NCBI GenBank assembly: GCA_018110985.1
Contig: JAGAWT010000017.1
Span: 1 to 54,899 of the forward strand
DNA length: 54,899 nt
Reading direction: 5' to 3'
Source: Oscillospiraceae bacterium
GTDB lineage: Bacteria; Bacillota; Clostridia; Oscillospirales; Ruminococcaceae
In this document: positions 41,551 through 50,128 of the stretch, piece by piece
Layout of the letters: every line of letters begins with the position of its first letter
Numbering within the stretch: the stretch's first letter is position 1
The notes under the pieces: generated by a model
What the model saw: only the letters and a program-made list of their open reading frames with translations
Database searches by the model: none
Told to the model about the DNA's origin: nothing
Program-made: the position numbers and the translations under genes

Positions 41551-41566
41551 TGTTCCACATGGAACA
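41551..41566 (+). promoter_or_regulatory. parS-like site 2
   Basis: TGTTCCACATGGAACA, two mismatches to parS on either strand. It is the exact reverse complement of site 3, 40 bp away. Confidence 0.62.
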
Positions 41567-41590
41567 TTCTCAAAAAAATATATGCAAAAA

Positions 41591-41606
41591 TGTTCCATGT
41601 GGAACA
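41591..41606 (+). promoter_or_regulatory. parS-like site 3
   Basis: TGTTCCATGTGGAACA, two mismatches to parS. It forms an inverted pair with site 2, and both lie in the leader of the binding-protein gene at 41631. Alternatively the pair could be an operator or a hairpin for that gene. Confidence 0.62.
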
Positions 41607-41630
41607 AAAGAACAAGAAAGAGGAATAATA

Positions 41631-42806
41631 ATGAAAACTTCAGTTTCAAAGCTTATGCTTGCCGGCTTAATGGCAATAACTGCACTTACGGGATGCTCTT
41701 CTGCCGGCAGCAGCGGAGAGACTACATCCGCCGATACTCAGGTACAGACCGAGGCACAGCAAGAGGCAGCACCCGCCGAAGAAAATGCACAGGAGGAGAG
41801 CGCTGCGGAAGCTGCTGTCCCCATGAAGACCATAACAGACCAGTCGGGCACGGAGGTGCAGATACCTCAGAATGTGCACAGGGTAGTGATATCCTCCATT
41901 TTCCCCATACCGTCTGTGTACTGCCTCTTCCGTGAAGGGGCAGATGAGGTCGTAGGTATGCACCCGCAGGCGATGGCTGCTGCCAAGGAATCCTTCCTGG
42001 GTGAGGTATATCCCGAGATCCTGCAGGCAGACACCTCCTTTGCGCAGGGCGGAGAGATAAACACAGAATCCATACTTGCTCTGGATCCCGATATAGTTAT
42101 TTATTCGGCTGCAAATGCGGACGAAAGGGCTATGTACGAAAATGCGGGTCTTACTCCCGTTGCCTTTTCCCCGTCCATAGCCGGATTTGACTGTGTGGAG
42201 ACCTATGCTTCCTGGAACGATCTTCTGGGGCAGATCTTTGATGACAGTGAATGGGCAGATCTTATATCAAAGGATGCAAGGGCACTGGCTGAAAAGGTCA
42301 AGGCCGTTACATCCACCATACCGGAGGAGGAAAAGCCTTCCGTTCTCATCCTCTTTAACTATGACGGCACATCCATCAAGGCGGCAGGCTCCAATTCCTT
42401 CGGTCAGTACTGGATAGAACAGGGCGGCGGCATAAATGCGGCTGCCGAGCTGAAAGGCCATGCTGATGTGAACATAGAGCAGATCTACGAATGGGATCCC
42501 GATATCATCCTTCTTTCAAACTTTGTGGAAATGAGCCCCGAGGAATTCATGAACGACACTTCCATGGACTGGTCTTCCGTGAAGGCAGTCTCCGAAGGGA
42601 AGGTATATAAGTTCCCTCTGGGTATGTACAGGTGGTATCCCGCATCATCTGATTCCGCACTCAGCCTCGAATGGGTGGCAAAGACGCTGCAGCCCGAATA
42701 TATGAAGGATTTCGATCTGGATGCGGATGTAAAGGAATACTACATGAATAATTACACCATCGAACTCAGTGACGAAGATCTTGCAAGGATCTATGGCAAT
42801 AAGTGA
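41631..42806 (+). CDS. ABC transporter substrate-binding lipoprotein, iron-chelate/B12 type
   Basis: A 391-residue exported lipoprotein. Lipobox LTGC with C22, a Ser/Thr/Glu/Ala-rich linker to about 70, then a periplasmic-binding-protein-2 (class III) fold with ITDQSGTEVQIP, RVVISSI, ESILALDPDIVIYS, GGGINAAAEL and WDPDIILLSN. This fold binds siderophores, heme or cobalamin. No permease or ATPase lies next to it. ATG at 41631 follows AAGAAAGAGGA. The leader contains the inverted pair of parS-like sites. Confidence 0.9.
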   Translation: MKTSVSKLMLAGLMAITALTGCSSAGSSGETTSADTQVQTEAQQEAAPAEENAQEESAAEAAVPMKTITDQSGTEVQIPQNVHRVVISSIFPIPSVYCLFREGADEVVGMHPQAMAAAKESFLGEVYPEILQADTSFAQGGEINTESILALDPDIVIYSAANADERAMYENAGLTPVAFSPSIAGFDCVETYASWNDLLGQIFDDSEWADLISKDARALAEKVKAVTSTIPEEEKPSVLILFNYDGTSIKAAGSNSFGQYWIEQGGGINAAAELKGHADVNIEQIYEWDPDIILLSNFVEMSPEEFMNDTSMDWSSVKAVSEGKVYKFPLGMYRWYPASSDSALSLEWVAKTLQPEYMKDFDLDADVKEYYMNNYTIELSDEDLARIYGNK

Positions 42807-42818
42807 TCCCGGAGAAAT

Positions 42819-43580
42819 ATGGAAAAGATAGAATATCTGATTAGGATACTTTGTGACGAAAGGCAGCTGTTTCCTCCGTCCCTGACGGAGGAAAACAGCT
42901 TTGATATCTACAGATCCCTTGTGAACGTGAGAGAGCCCGGGGAGATCGGCGAGGAATATCTCAGGACCGAGGATGAGGTGCTGAAAAAAGCTATTCTGGA
43001 AAAGGGCATCACTGATGTACGTATGCTGAAAGCCGTGGAGCCCCATATCTTTCTCTGGCAGGGCGATATCACCACGCTCAAATGCGATGCTGTCGTAAAT
43101 GCGGCAAATTCCGGGATGACAGGCTGCTATGCTCCCTGTCACAACTGCATAGACAACTGCATACACACCTTCGCCGGAGTAAGGCTGCGCCTTTCCTGCG
43201 ACAGGCTCATGAAGATGCAGGGCTTTCCGGAGCCTGTGGGAAGGGCAAAGATAACAGATGCCTTTAACCTCCCCTCCCGCTATGTCATCCATACGGTGGG
43301 GCCTCAGGTGGCAAACGGTAAGCCTACTCCCACACAGCAGAAGGAGCTTGCCTCCTGTTACAGGAGCTGCATGGAAACGGCTGTTGAATACGGCTGCGGG
43401 AATATAGCCTTTTGCTGCATATCGACCGGAGTTTTCGGATACCCGGGCAAGGAAGCGGCACGGATAGCAGTGGATGAGGTGCGCAGCTTTGTTAGGAGCC
43501 ATGAACTGAATGTGATATTCAATGTGTTCACGGATGAGGACAAAAACAATTATCGGAGCGTTCTTGGTATAGATGAGTAA
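42819..43580 (+). CDS. Zinc-dependent macrodomain ADP-ribosyl hydrolase-like protein
   Basis: A 253-residue protein. An N-terminal helical extension (1-72) precedes the macrodomain with QGDITTLKCDAVVNAANS (81-98), the zinc loop CYAPCHNCIDNCIHTFAG (103-120), YVIHTVGPQ and ISTGVFGYP. The Cys/His loop marks the Zn-macrodomain class that removes ADP-ribose from proteins. In other Gram-positives such genes sit with a sirtuin (SirTM), lipoate-ligase-like and GcvH-like genes; none is present here. It starts 12 bp after the binding-protein gene and overlaps the next gene by 8 bp. Confidence 0.9.
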   Translation: MEKIEYLIRILCDERQLFPPSLTEENSFDIYRSLVNVREPGEIGEEYLRTEDEVLKKAILEKGITDVRMLKAVEPHIFLWQGDITTLKCDAVVNAANSGMTGCYAPCHNCIDNCIHTFAGVRLRLSCDRLMKMQGFPEPVGRAKITDAFNLPSRYVIHTVGPQVANGKPTPTQQKELASCYRSCMETAVEYGCGNIAFCCISTGVFGYPGKEAARIAVDEVRSFVRSHELNVIFNVFTDEDKNNYRSVLGIDE

Positions 43581-44706
43581 AAAGAAAACACTTTCCTGCG
43601 CCGCGGTTTTCGGGATGATACTTGCGGGAGGCGTGCTGACGGTCTGCTCGGAAAAGGAGAGCTTTTCCGAGCTCGAAAACAGATATCTGGCGAAATTTCC
43701 CGCTGTCAGGGCATCGAGCTATTTCAGCGGAGACCTTTGCGACGGTATAGAAGAATATCTGTCGGATCATTTCTTCATGCGTGAGGATATGGTAAAGGTG
43801 AAAAACAACATCGACATCCTTATCGGAAAAGATGAGATAAACGGTATCTATATTCTGGAGAACAGGCTGGCAGAGCACATAGAGGAGCCTGATGAGTCAA
43901 CAGACAACAGAAGTGTTGACAGTATAAATGCCTTTGCGGAGGGATTCAAGAAGCCTGTATTCATGATGCTCATTCCTACACAGGCGGAGATCTACCGTGA
44001 AGAGCTCCCGAATGGGGCGCCCAACCCGGATCAGAAGGCGTATATTGACAGTGTTACATCGAGAGTGAGAAATGTGACCCCCATAGATGTGTATTCTGTG
44101 CTCAAAGGTCAGAGCAGCGATTATATCTACTACCGCACGGATCACCACTGGACAACTAAGGGTGCCTATTGCGCATACCAGACGGCTGCAAGAAAGATGG
44201 GCTACGAGTACCTGCCGGATTCCGATTTTGACAGGTTCCATTCCTCCGAGGAGTTCAGAGGGACGTTTTATTCAAAGACCCTCTGGGACAAGACGGAGCC
44301 TGACACTATCGACATCTATCTTCCCTCGGACAGAGGAACAAGAAGTGAAGCAAAGGTGCTTATCTACAAGGAGACATCAGAAGAGCCGGAGATACATCAG
44401 GGAATGTATTTTTACGAATACCTTGAAAAAAAGGATAAGTACTCCGTGTTTTTCGGGACAAATCAGCCTATGGTCACCATAAAGACCGATGCTCCCGGCG
44501 GAAAGCTGCTCGTGCTGAAGGACAGCTATGCTCATTCACTGGTGCCGTTTCTGGCGGAGCATTACAGCGAGATAACCATGCTTGACACGCGATATATACA
44601 GGTGCCGGTAAACGAGGTCATAGACCCGGAGGATTACGATCAGGCGCTGCTTGTGTACAATGTTTCCACCTTTATGGACGGGGTGCGTATAAGATATAAA
44701 CAATGA
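43573..44706 (+). CDS. DHHW-family exported protein
   Basis: A 377-residue protein with an N-terminal signal/anchor (about 7-24; the VC at about 24-25 is not a proper lipobox). The signature YRTDHHWTTKGAY (about 190) marks the DHHW family, which resembles AlgJ/AlgX SGNH-type acetyltransferases. KLLVLKDSYAHSL gives a later Asp-Ser element. A role in acylation of an extracellular polymer is plausible but unproven. It overlaps the macrodomain gene by 8 bp and the next gene by 4 bp. Confidence 0.8.
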   Translation: MSKKKTLSCAAVFGMILAGGVLTVCSEKESFSELENRYLAKFPAVRASSYFSGDLCDGIEEYLSDHFFMREDMVKVKNNIDILIGKDEINGIYILENRLAEHIEEPDESTDNRSVDSINAFAEGFKKPVFMMLIPTQAEIYREELPNGAPNPDQKAYIDSVTSRVRNVTPIDVYSVLKGQSSDYIYYRTDHHWTTKGAYCAYQTAARKMGYEYLPDSDFDRFHSSEEFRGTFYSKTLWDKTEPDTIDIYLPSDRGTRSEAKVLIYKETSEEPEIHQGMYFYEYLEKKDKYSVFFGTNQPMVTIKTDAPGGKLLVLKDSYAHSLVPFLAEHYSEITMLDTRYIQVPVNEVIDPEDYDQALLVYNVSTFMDGVRIRYKQ

Positions 44707-45947
44707 ACATACTTGAATACATACTGATATTTGTTCTCCTGATGCTTTCTGCCTTTTTTTCCGGGACAGAAACTGCTTTTTCCGGAGTGAACAAGATCCG
44801 CCTGAAACAGATGTCGGAGAGCAATATTAACGCAGCCAGGGCGCTGAAGATCGCTGAAAACTTTGATGCCGCACTTACCACTATCCTTGTGGGGAACAAC
44901 ATCGTAAATATACTTTCGGCATCTCTGGGTACCGTCATATGTACAAAGCTGTTCGGAGCGGGCGGCGTAGGTATAGCCACATTTGTAATGACTGTATTGG
45001 TGCTGATCTTTGGCGAGATACTCCCGAAGTCCTTTGCAAAGGAGCACGCCGAGAGCTTTTCCGTAAAGGCTGCTCTGCCCCTGTCAGTGCTGATGACAGT
45101 GTTAAAGCCTGTTACGGCGCTGTTTATTCTTTTGAAGAATGCGGTGAGCAAAGAAAAGAACATTGAGCCAACCATGACGGAGGACGAACTGAAATACTTC
45201 ATAAATGCCATAGAGGAAGAGGGCGTGCTCGAAGAAAATGAGAGCGAACTGGTGCGTTCCGCCCTCGAACTGGATGAAAAGCCCGTTTCGGAAATAATCG
45301 TTCCCCGTGTGAATATTGCGGCAGTGGAAAAGGATTCTTCCGTGGATGAGGTGAGAGAGCTTTTCTTCTCGGAGAAGTATTCCCGTCTGCCTGTGTATGA
45401 CAGAAACATTGACAGCATCATCGGGTTCATACACGAGAAGGATTTCTTCCGCCTTGAAGCTGAACAGGGGATAAAGGACATAATCCGTGAGATAATGTAC
45501 GAGCCCGAGTTCACAAAATGCTCCGAGCTTCTGGAGAAAATGCAGAAAAGAAAGATCCACATCTGCGTGGTGCTGGATCAGTTTGGAGGCACAGAGGGCA
45601 TAGTTACCATGGAGGATCTTATAGAAGAGCTCCTGGGAGAGATATATGACGAAGCGGACGAAAATGATGACAGTGTAGAAAAAGTGTCCTCCGTGGAATA
45701 CAATATTTCGGCAGACACGGAAATAGAGCCCTTTTTTGAAAGCGTAGGGCTTCCCGTTCCGGACAGCGAAAACAACACCATGGGAGGATATGCCACCGAA
45801 CATCTGGGACATATCCCCAAGGCAGGGGAAACGGTGGAAGCGGATGGGCTGATAATTACTGTCACGGAAGCCGAGGAGACCCGTATCCTTGAAATGAATG
45901 TGAAGCTGAAAGCAGCGGAGGAAAACACCTCTGATGACAAGAAATAA
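44703..45947 (+). CDS. CNNM/HlyC-CorC family membrane protein
   Basis: A 414-residue protein. The DUF21 membrane domain (about 1-140) opens with FFSGTETAFSGVNKIRL and contains GEILPKSFAKEHAE. A pair of CBS domains covers about 200-320 (IVPRVNIAAVEKDSSVDEV; SIIGFIHEKDFF). The CorC_HlyC domain ends the protein. Members are Mg2+/Co2+ transporters or transport regulators. It overlaps the DHHW gene by 4 bp (ATGA). parS site 4 begins at the base after its stop codon. Confidence 0.92.
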   Translation: MNILEYILIFVLLMLSAFFSGTETAFSGVNKIRLKQMSESNINAARALKIAENFDAALTTILVGNNIVNILSASLGTVICTKLFGAGGVGIATFVMTVLVLIFGEILPKSFAKEHAESFSVKAALPLSVLMTVLKPVTALFILLKNAVSKEKNIEPTMTEDELKYFINAIEEEGVLEENESELVRSALELDEKPVSEIIVPRVNIAAVEKDSSVDEVRELFFSEKYSRLPVYDRNIDSIIGFIHEKDFFRLEAEQGIKDIIREIMYEPEFTKCSELLEKMQKRKIHICVVLDQFGGTEGIVTMEDLIEELLGEIYDEADENDDSVEKVSSVEYNISADTEIEPFFESVGLPVPDSENNTMGGYATEHLGHIPKAGETVEADGLIITVTEAEETRILEMNVKLKAAEENTSDDKK

Positions 45948-45963
45948 TGTTTCACGTGGAACA
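45948..45963 (+). promoter_or_regulatory. parS site 4 (ParB/Spo0J binding site)
   Basis: TGTTTCACGTGGAACA, identical to site 1, and its reverse complement is a 16/16 match to the parS consensus. Like site 1 it starts directly after a TAA stop codon. Confidence 0.92.
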
Positions 45964-46039
45964 AATCGAAAAACAGGGCGCTGCACTGCCGGAGTAAAAG
46001 CCATATGAAAAAGCGGCTGCTCTGCAAAAGGAAAAGACT

Positions 46040-46975
46040 ATGAAAAACTATATCTCATCTTCATCCATAAACACAAGGCTCAGTCATCCGTCTGTCCTTG
46101 TGAACATAGCGGAAGAAAATTATTTTGCGTATGTGCAGGATGCGGCAGCGGATATACTTGCACATTCAAACGATCCGCTTATCCTTCTTTCCGGACCTTC
46201 GGGCTCCGGAAAGACTACCACTGCCCACAGGATAGCAGATGCGCTCATACAGCGGGGGGCACGGGCGAGAGTTCTTTCCATGGACAACTATTTCCGTTCC
46301 ATAGATTCCTACAAGGAGGAGGAGATCCCCCGTGACGAGGAGGGGAATGTGGATCTTGAATCTCCGCTCAGACTGAATATCCCCCTGTTTTCTGAACACC
46401 TGAAAAAGCTGGCAGCGGGAGAAGAGGTCAATATGCCCATATTTGACTTTGCCACTCAGAAGGTCAGCGGTGATGTGCCTTTGAGAAGAGGGCGCAATGA
46501 ATTTCTCATCATAGAGGGGATACACGCTCTCAACCCCATGGTCACAAACGATGCGGATTCCTTCTGCACCTGCATTTATGTGTCGGTCCGTACACGAATA
46601 CAGGCGGGGACGGGCAGCGTGCTCCATCCGAGGCAGATACGCCTTTTGCGCAGGATATGCCGTGACAAGCTGTTCAGAGACCGCCGTCCGGATCAGGTCT
46701 TTGATATGTACAAAAGTGTGACCAGAGGGGAAGAAAAATTCATAATGCCCTTTAAAACAAGGGCGGATATAGAGATAGATACCTTTATGGCGCATGAGCC
46801 TCCGGTGTACAAGGCGATGATCTACAATGAACTGCTGCGGGACAAAGATCTTCTCAGCAAATACGAGAATTACGGGCAGATAATGGATTTCCTTTCCGCA
46901 ATTGACGAGATAGACCCGTCCTACATCCCGGAAAGATCGCTCATAAGGGAGTTTATAGGCGACCTGGGAAGATAA
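46040..46975 (+). CDS. Nucleoside (uridine) kinase-like P-loop protein
   Basis: A 311-residue cytoplasmic protein of the phosphoribulokinase/uridine kinase family. Walker A is GPSGSGKTTTA (about 52-62), followed by LSMDNYFRS (catalytic Asp) and LIIEGIHALNP (Walker B). The N-terminal head (1-45) and a C-terminal tail are longer than in the 210-residue classical uridine kinase, as in threonyl-tRNA-synthetase-linked nucleoside kinases. ATG at 46040 follows AAAGGAAAAG. Exact substrate uncertain. Confidence 0.85.
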   Translation: MKNYISSSSINTRLSHPSVLVNIAEENYFAYVQDAAADILAHSNDPLILLSGPSGSGKTTTAHRIADALIQRGARARVLSMDNYFRSIDSYKEEEIPRDEEGNVDLESPLRLNIPLFSEHLKKLAAGEEVNMPIFDFATQKVSGDVPLRRGRNEFLIIEGIHALNPMVTNDADSFCTCIYVSVRTRIQAGTGSVLHPRQIRLLRRICRDKLFRDRRPDQVFDMYKSVTRGEEKFIMPFKTRADIEIDTFMAHEPPVYKAMIYNELLRDKDLLSKYENYGQIMDFLSAIDEIDPSYIPERSLIREFIGDLGR

Positions 46976-47038
46976 ATGCCTTTGTGCTTATTCTTAAAAT
47001 CGTGCGAACACAGGATGATTATTTGTGCAACATAACTA

Positions 47039-47067
47039 TTGAATAATAAGCCGGATTATGGTACAAT
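47039..47067 (+). promoter_or_regulatory. Promoter of rpsB-tsf
   Basis: TTGAAT, 17 bp, TACAAT. Start expected near 47074. Confidence 0.8.
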
Positions 47068-47073
47068 AAACAA

Positions 47074-47178
47074 GTGTGCCGCTGTCGGCACATAAATTAC
47101 GCACGCATGAGAAGATGTTGGTGAGTAATATCTTTAATATCCCTCATGCGGAGGAACAACCAACAGGAGGAATTTAAA
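47074..47178 (+). promoter_or_regulatory. rpsB leader, candidate S2 autoregulatory RNA
   Basis: Two structures: TGTGCCG/CGGCACA (47075-47092), and a larger element CGCATGAG (47104-47111) with CTCATGCG (47143-47150) enclosing AAGAT (47112-47116) with ATCTT (47130-47134). The larger stem stops about 17 nt before the SD AGGAGG. S2 leaders that bind the protein are known in bacteria; a model match was not tested. Confidence 0.5.
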
Positions 47179-47925
47179 ATGGGCGTAGTATCAATGAAGC
47201 AGCTTCTTGAAGCAGGTGTTCATTTCGGTCATCTTACCAAGAGATGGAACCCGAAAATGGCTCCCTACATCTTCACCGAGAGGAACGGTATTTATATCAT
47301 CGACCTCCAGAAGACAGTAAGAAAGCTGGACGAGGCTTACAATTTCATCAGGAGCGTATCCGAGAACGGTGACAGCGTGCTTTTCGTAGGCACAAAGAAG
47401 CAGGCTTCCGAATCCATCAAGGAAGAGGCTACAAGAGCCGGCGCATTCTATGTTAATGCTCGCTGGCTGGGCGGTATGATGACTAACTTCAAGACCATCC
47501 AGCAGAGGATCACCAGACTTGAGCAGCTCCACACCATGCAGGAGGACGGCACCTTCAACCTTCTCCCCAAGAAGGAAGTTGTTAAGCTGGAACTTGAAAT
47601 AGAAAAGCTCGAAAAGTACCTTGGCGGTATCAAGGACATGAAGCGTCTCCCCGGCGCACTCTTCATCGTCGATCCCAGAAAGGAAAAGATCGCCGTAAGC
47701 GAGGCAAAGAGACTGGGTATCCCCGTTGTAGCCATCGTTGATACGAACTGCGATCCCGATGATGCAGACTATGTTATCCCCGGTAACGATGATGCTATCA
47801 GAGCAGTAAAGCTCATAGCCGGTGCTATGGCTGATGCCGTTATCGAAGGCAGACAGGGCTCTCAGACCGCAGCAGAGGCTGAAGAGGCTGCTGCAGAGGA
47901 AGAGGCTGAGGAAGCAGCAGAATAA
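47179..47925 (+). CDS. rpsB: 30S ribosomal protein S2
   Basis: A 248-residue small-subunit protein. [54 protein letters not shown] and [21 protein letters not shown] are diagnostic. The tail is an Ala/Glu-rich stretch. ATG at 47179 follows ACAGGAGGA; an in-frame ATG at 47146 has no SD. First gene of rpsB-tsf. Confidence 0.98.
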   Translation: MGVVSMKQLLEAGVHFGHLTKRWNPKMAPYIFTERNGIYIIDLQKTVRKLDEAYNFIRSVSENGDSVLFVGTKKQASESIKEEATRAGAFYVNARWLGGMMTNFKTIQQRITRLEQLHTMQEDGTFNLLPKKEVVKLELEIEKLEKYLGGIKDMKRLPGALFIVDPRKEKIAVSEAKRLGIPVVAIVDTNCDPDDADYVIPGNDDAIRAVKLIAGAMADAVIEGRQGSQTAAEAEEAAAEEEAEEAAE

Positions 47926-47953
47926 GGCTTCCCCACAAGGACAGATATTGAAC

Positions 47954-47977
47954 AAGCCCGATTTTGATATCGGGCTT
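47954..47977 (+). promoter_or_regulatory. Intercistronic hairpin between rpsB and tsf
   Basis: AAGCCCGAT pairs with ATCGGGCTT around TTTGAT. No long T-run follows; it is likely a partial attenuator or processing site that sets the rpsB:tsf ratio. Confidence 0.6.
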
Positions 47978-48000
47978 ATGCTTGATAAGGAGTGTTTAAG

Positions 48001-48927
48001 ATGAAAGCAAGTGTTGCTGAGATAAAGGATCTTATGAAGTCCACCGGCGTCGGTATGATGGAGTGCAAGAAGGCTCTTGAAGAGGCTGAGGGCGACAGGG
48101 AAAAGGCAATAACCATCCTCCGTGAGAGAGGACTTGCAACTCAGGCAAAGAAGGCAGGCAGAGTTGCCGCTGAGGGTATAGTTACTGCTGTTGTAGAGGG
48201 CAATGTAGGCGCTGTCGTTGAAGTGAACATCGAGACAGACTTTGCCGCAAACAATCAGGAATTCAAGGACTTTGTTGCAAATGTTGCAAAGACCGTTATA
48301 GAGAAGGCTCCCGCAGATCTGGATGCGCTCAAGGCTGCACAGATCGTGGGCGGCGACAAGTCCGTAGAGGAGACTCTTCAGGATCTCTTCATCAAGATCA
48401 GAGAGAACATGGTCATCCGCCGCTTTGAGAGACTTGAGGGTGCTCTTGTTCCCTATGTTCACGGTGAAGGCAGGATCGGTGTTATAGTTAAGCTGGATAC
48501 CGACCTTCCTCAGGACAAGTACTTTGAGGTAGGAAAGAATGTTGCTCTCCAGGTAACATCCATGAACCCCAGATTCCTCAGCAAGGAAGTTGTTACTCAG
48601 GATGTTCTTGACAGTGAGAAGAATATCATCATCGCTCAGATGAACGAGGATCCCAAAATGGCTTCCAAGCCCGAGCAGGTCAAGTCAAAGATCGCAGAGG
48701 GCAAGCTCGGCAAGTTCTACACCGAGAACTGCCTCCTGGAGCAGGAGTATGTCAAGAGCGAGGGCGACTTCGACAAGACTGTTGGCAAGTATGTTGAATC
48801 TGCTGCCAAGAACCTTGGCGGAAAGATCTCCGTTGCAGGCTTTGTTCGCTTTGAGAGAGGCGAAGGCATAGAGAAGAAGGCTGATGACTTTGCAGCAGAA
48901 GTAGCTGCAATGGCAGGTATCAAGTGA
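48001..48927 (+). CDS. tsf: Elongation factor Ts
   Basis: A 308-residue guanine-nucleotide exchange factor for EF-Tu. The N-terminal UBA-like part has STGVGMMECKKALEEAEGD and RERGLATQAKKAGR. The core has EVNIETDFAANN, the contact to EF-Tu. Length is normal. ATG at 48001 follows AAGGAG with 8-nt spacing; a GTG three codons upstream overlaps the SD. Confidence 0.98.
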   Translation: MKASVAEIKDLMKSTGVGMMECKKALEEAEGDREKAITILRERGLATQAKKAGRVAAEGIVTAVVEGNVGAVVEVNIETDFAANNQEFKDFVANVAKTVIEKAPADLDALKAAQIVGGDKSVEETLQDLFIKIRENMVIRRFERLEGALVPYVHGEGRIGVIVKLDTDLPQDKYFEVGKNVALQVTSMNPRFLSKEVVTQDVLDSEKNIIIAQMNEDPKMASKPEQVKSKIAEGKLGKFYTENCLLEQEYVKSEGDFDKTVGKYVESAAKNLGGKISVAGFVRFERGEGIEKKADDFAAEVAAMAGIK

Positions 48928-48946
48928 TCTGATCTCAAATAAACTC

Positions 48947-48987
48947 AGATCCCGTAAGCGGTCCATGACTGCTTACGGGATCTTTTT
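48947..48987 (+). terminator. Terminator of rpsB-tsf
   Basis: AGATCCCGTAAGC (48947-48959) pairs with GCTTACGGGATCT (48971-48983), followed by TTTTC. Confidence 0.88.
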
Positions 48988-49093
48988 CATAGGTGCGGGT
49001 CTTAACGGCTGCAATTTTCACCGTGTCTGTAAACTAAACTACATTATGAGCCCAGAATGTAGCATAAGCCACATTATCCGACAGAACTGGATA

Positions 49094-49122
49094 TTGAATC
49101 CTCCTCTTTTCTGTGGTAGTAT
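49094..49122 (+). promoter_or_regulatory. Promoter of the 177-residue secreted protein gene
   Basis: TTGAAT, 17 bp, TAGTAT. Confidence 0.68.
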
Positions 49123-49174
49123 ATATATGTCGAAAGGGAATGACCCCAAATAAAGACACTATGGAGGAATAGAT

Positions 49175-49708
49175 ATGAAAAACACATTCAAGGCTCTTGC
49201 GGCAGGTATTGCAGCAGTTATGGCATCCACAGCAATAATGGCGTCTGCAAGTGCATATACATACATAGATAAAGACGGATACGTTACTCATGACAACGAT
49301 TACACTGACTTTATGGTATATGTCCAGGATAGCAGCGGTAAATACGAAGTATCCGATATTATGTATGTGGGCAAATGTGAGTTCTGTGGTGAAACATTTT
49401 GTAAGATCGGCGGTGAATTTTATGCCTATAACGGCCCGGAGACCTATGTTTCACTGGGTACCGACTTTGCTCCCACAAAGAGCTACGGAACAGGCTTCCA
49501 TGGCAGGCCTCTGTATTTCACCCATAAAATAGGATGCTTTTATTTTGAAGGCGGCGACCGTGTCGTTTACGGGTTCCCGCTGAACAGGAAGGACAAGGAG
49601 GGCAGGGAGCTGTATTGGAAGCGTGGTGTAGGATATTATGGGATCGCCTTTTCGGTCGATGGAGATTCCTACGCCTACTACGGAGAAAGTCTGGACGGTG
49701 CTGTATAA
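49175..49708 (+). CDS. Small secreted protein of unknown function
   Basis: A 177-residue protein with a clear signal peptide (residues 1-27, ending ASASA). The mature part is rich in Tyr, Gly and Asp, and holds one KCEFCGETFCK cluster of three Cys that could bind a metal or form a disulfide. No family recognised. ATG at 49175 follows TGGAGGAA. The next gene also encodes a small exported protein, but the two mature sequences are not evidently related. Confidence 0.7.
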   Translation: MKNTFKALAAGIAAVMASTAIMASASAYTYIDKDGYVTHDNDYTDFMVYVQDSSGKYEVSDIMYVGKCEFCGETFCKIGGEFYAYNGPETYVSLGTDFAPTKSYGTGFHGRPLYFTHKIGCFYFEGGDRVVYGFPLNRKDKEGRELYWKRGVGYYGIAFSVDGDSYAYYGESLDGAV

Positions 49709-49783
49709 ATGATATATTAAGGTTCCGGAAACGGTCTATGATCGTTCCAACAGGAAGCTATTGTGATAAAGGAGACGGACGAT

Positions 49784-50128
49784 ATGAAAAAGATCATTCC
49801 CGCACTGACAGCAACATTTATGGCCGTAACGATGGTATTTTCAACAGGTGCGACTGCAAGTGCCTTACAGTCAAGGATCAATGAAGATGGTAATGCAGAA
49901 CTCTTTTTATTCGGCGAATGGATCGATGAATATAATTTCCGCAATATAATGCACGATCTGTACGATTGTTTGGGTAAGGACTATGTGCTCGCATTTATGG
50001 ATGAGATCTTGCCTACTTCTCACAATGTAATATGGTATGATGGCAATATGGATTATTATGTTGACTGCCTTTGGGCCAAGCTTGAAAGAGAGGAGGATCA
50101 GGGCTTACAGGCATACAGTATAGACTGA
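49784..50128 (+). CDS. Small secreted protein of unknown function
   Basis: A 114-residue protein with a signal peptide (1-25, ending ATASA). The 89-residue mature part is acidic and aromatic (NFRNIMHDLYDCLGKDYVLA, YDGNMDYYVDCLW) with two Cys. ATG at 49784 has GGAGA 8 nt upstream; an in-frame GTG at 49763 is less likely. It is 75 bp downstream of the 177-residue protein gene, probably in the same transcript. Function unknown. Confidence 0.62.
   Translation: MKKIIPALTATFMAVTMVFSTGATASALQSRINEDGNAELFLFGEWIDEYNFRNIMHDLYDCLGKDYVLAFMDEILPTSHNVIWYDGNMDYYVDCLWAKLEREEDQGLQAYSID

Noticed and set aside
29853-46975. A single prophage or genomic island
   Set aside because: No integrase, capsid, tail or attachment-site signals; genes are mostly chromosomal housekeeping types with uniform ribosome-binding sites.
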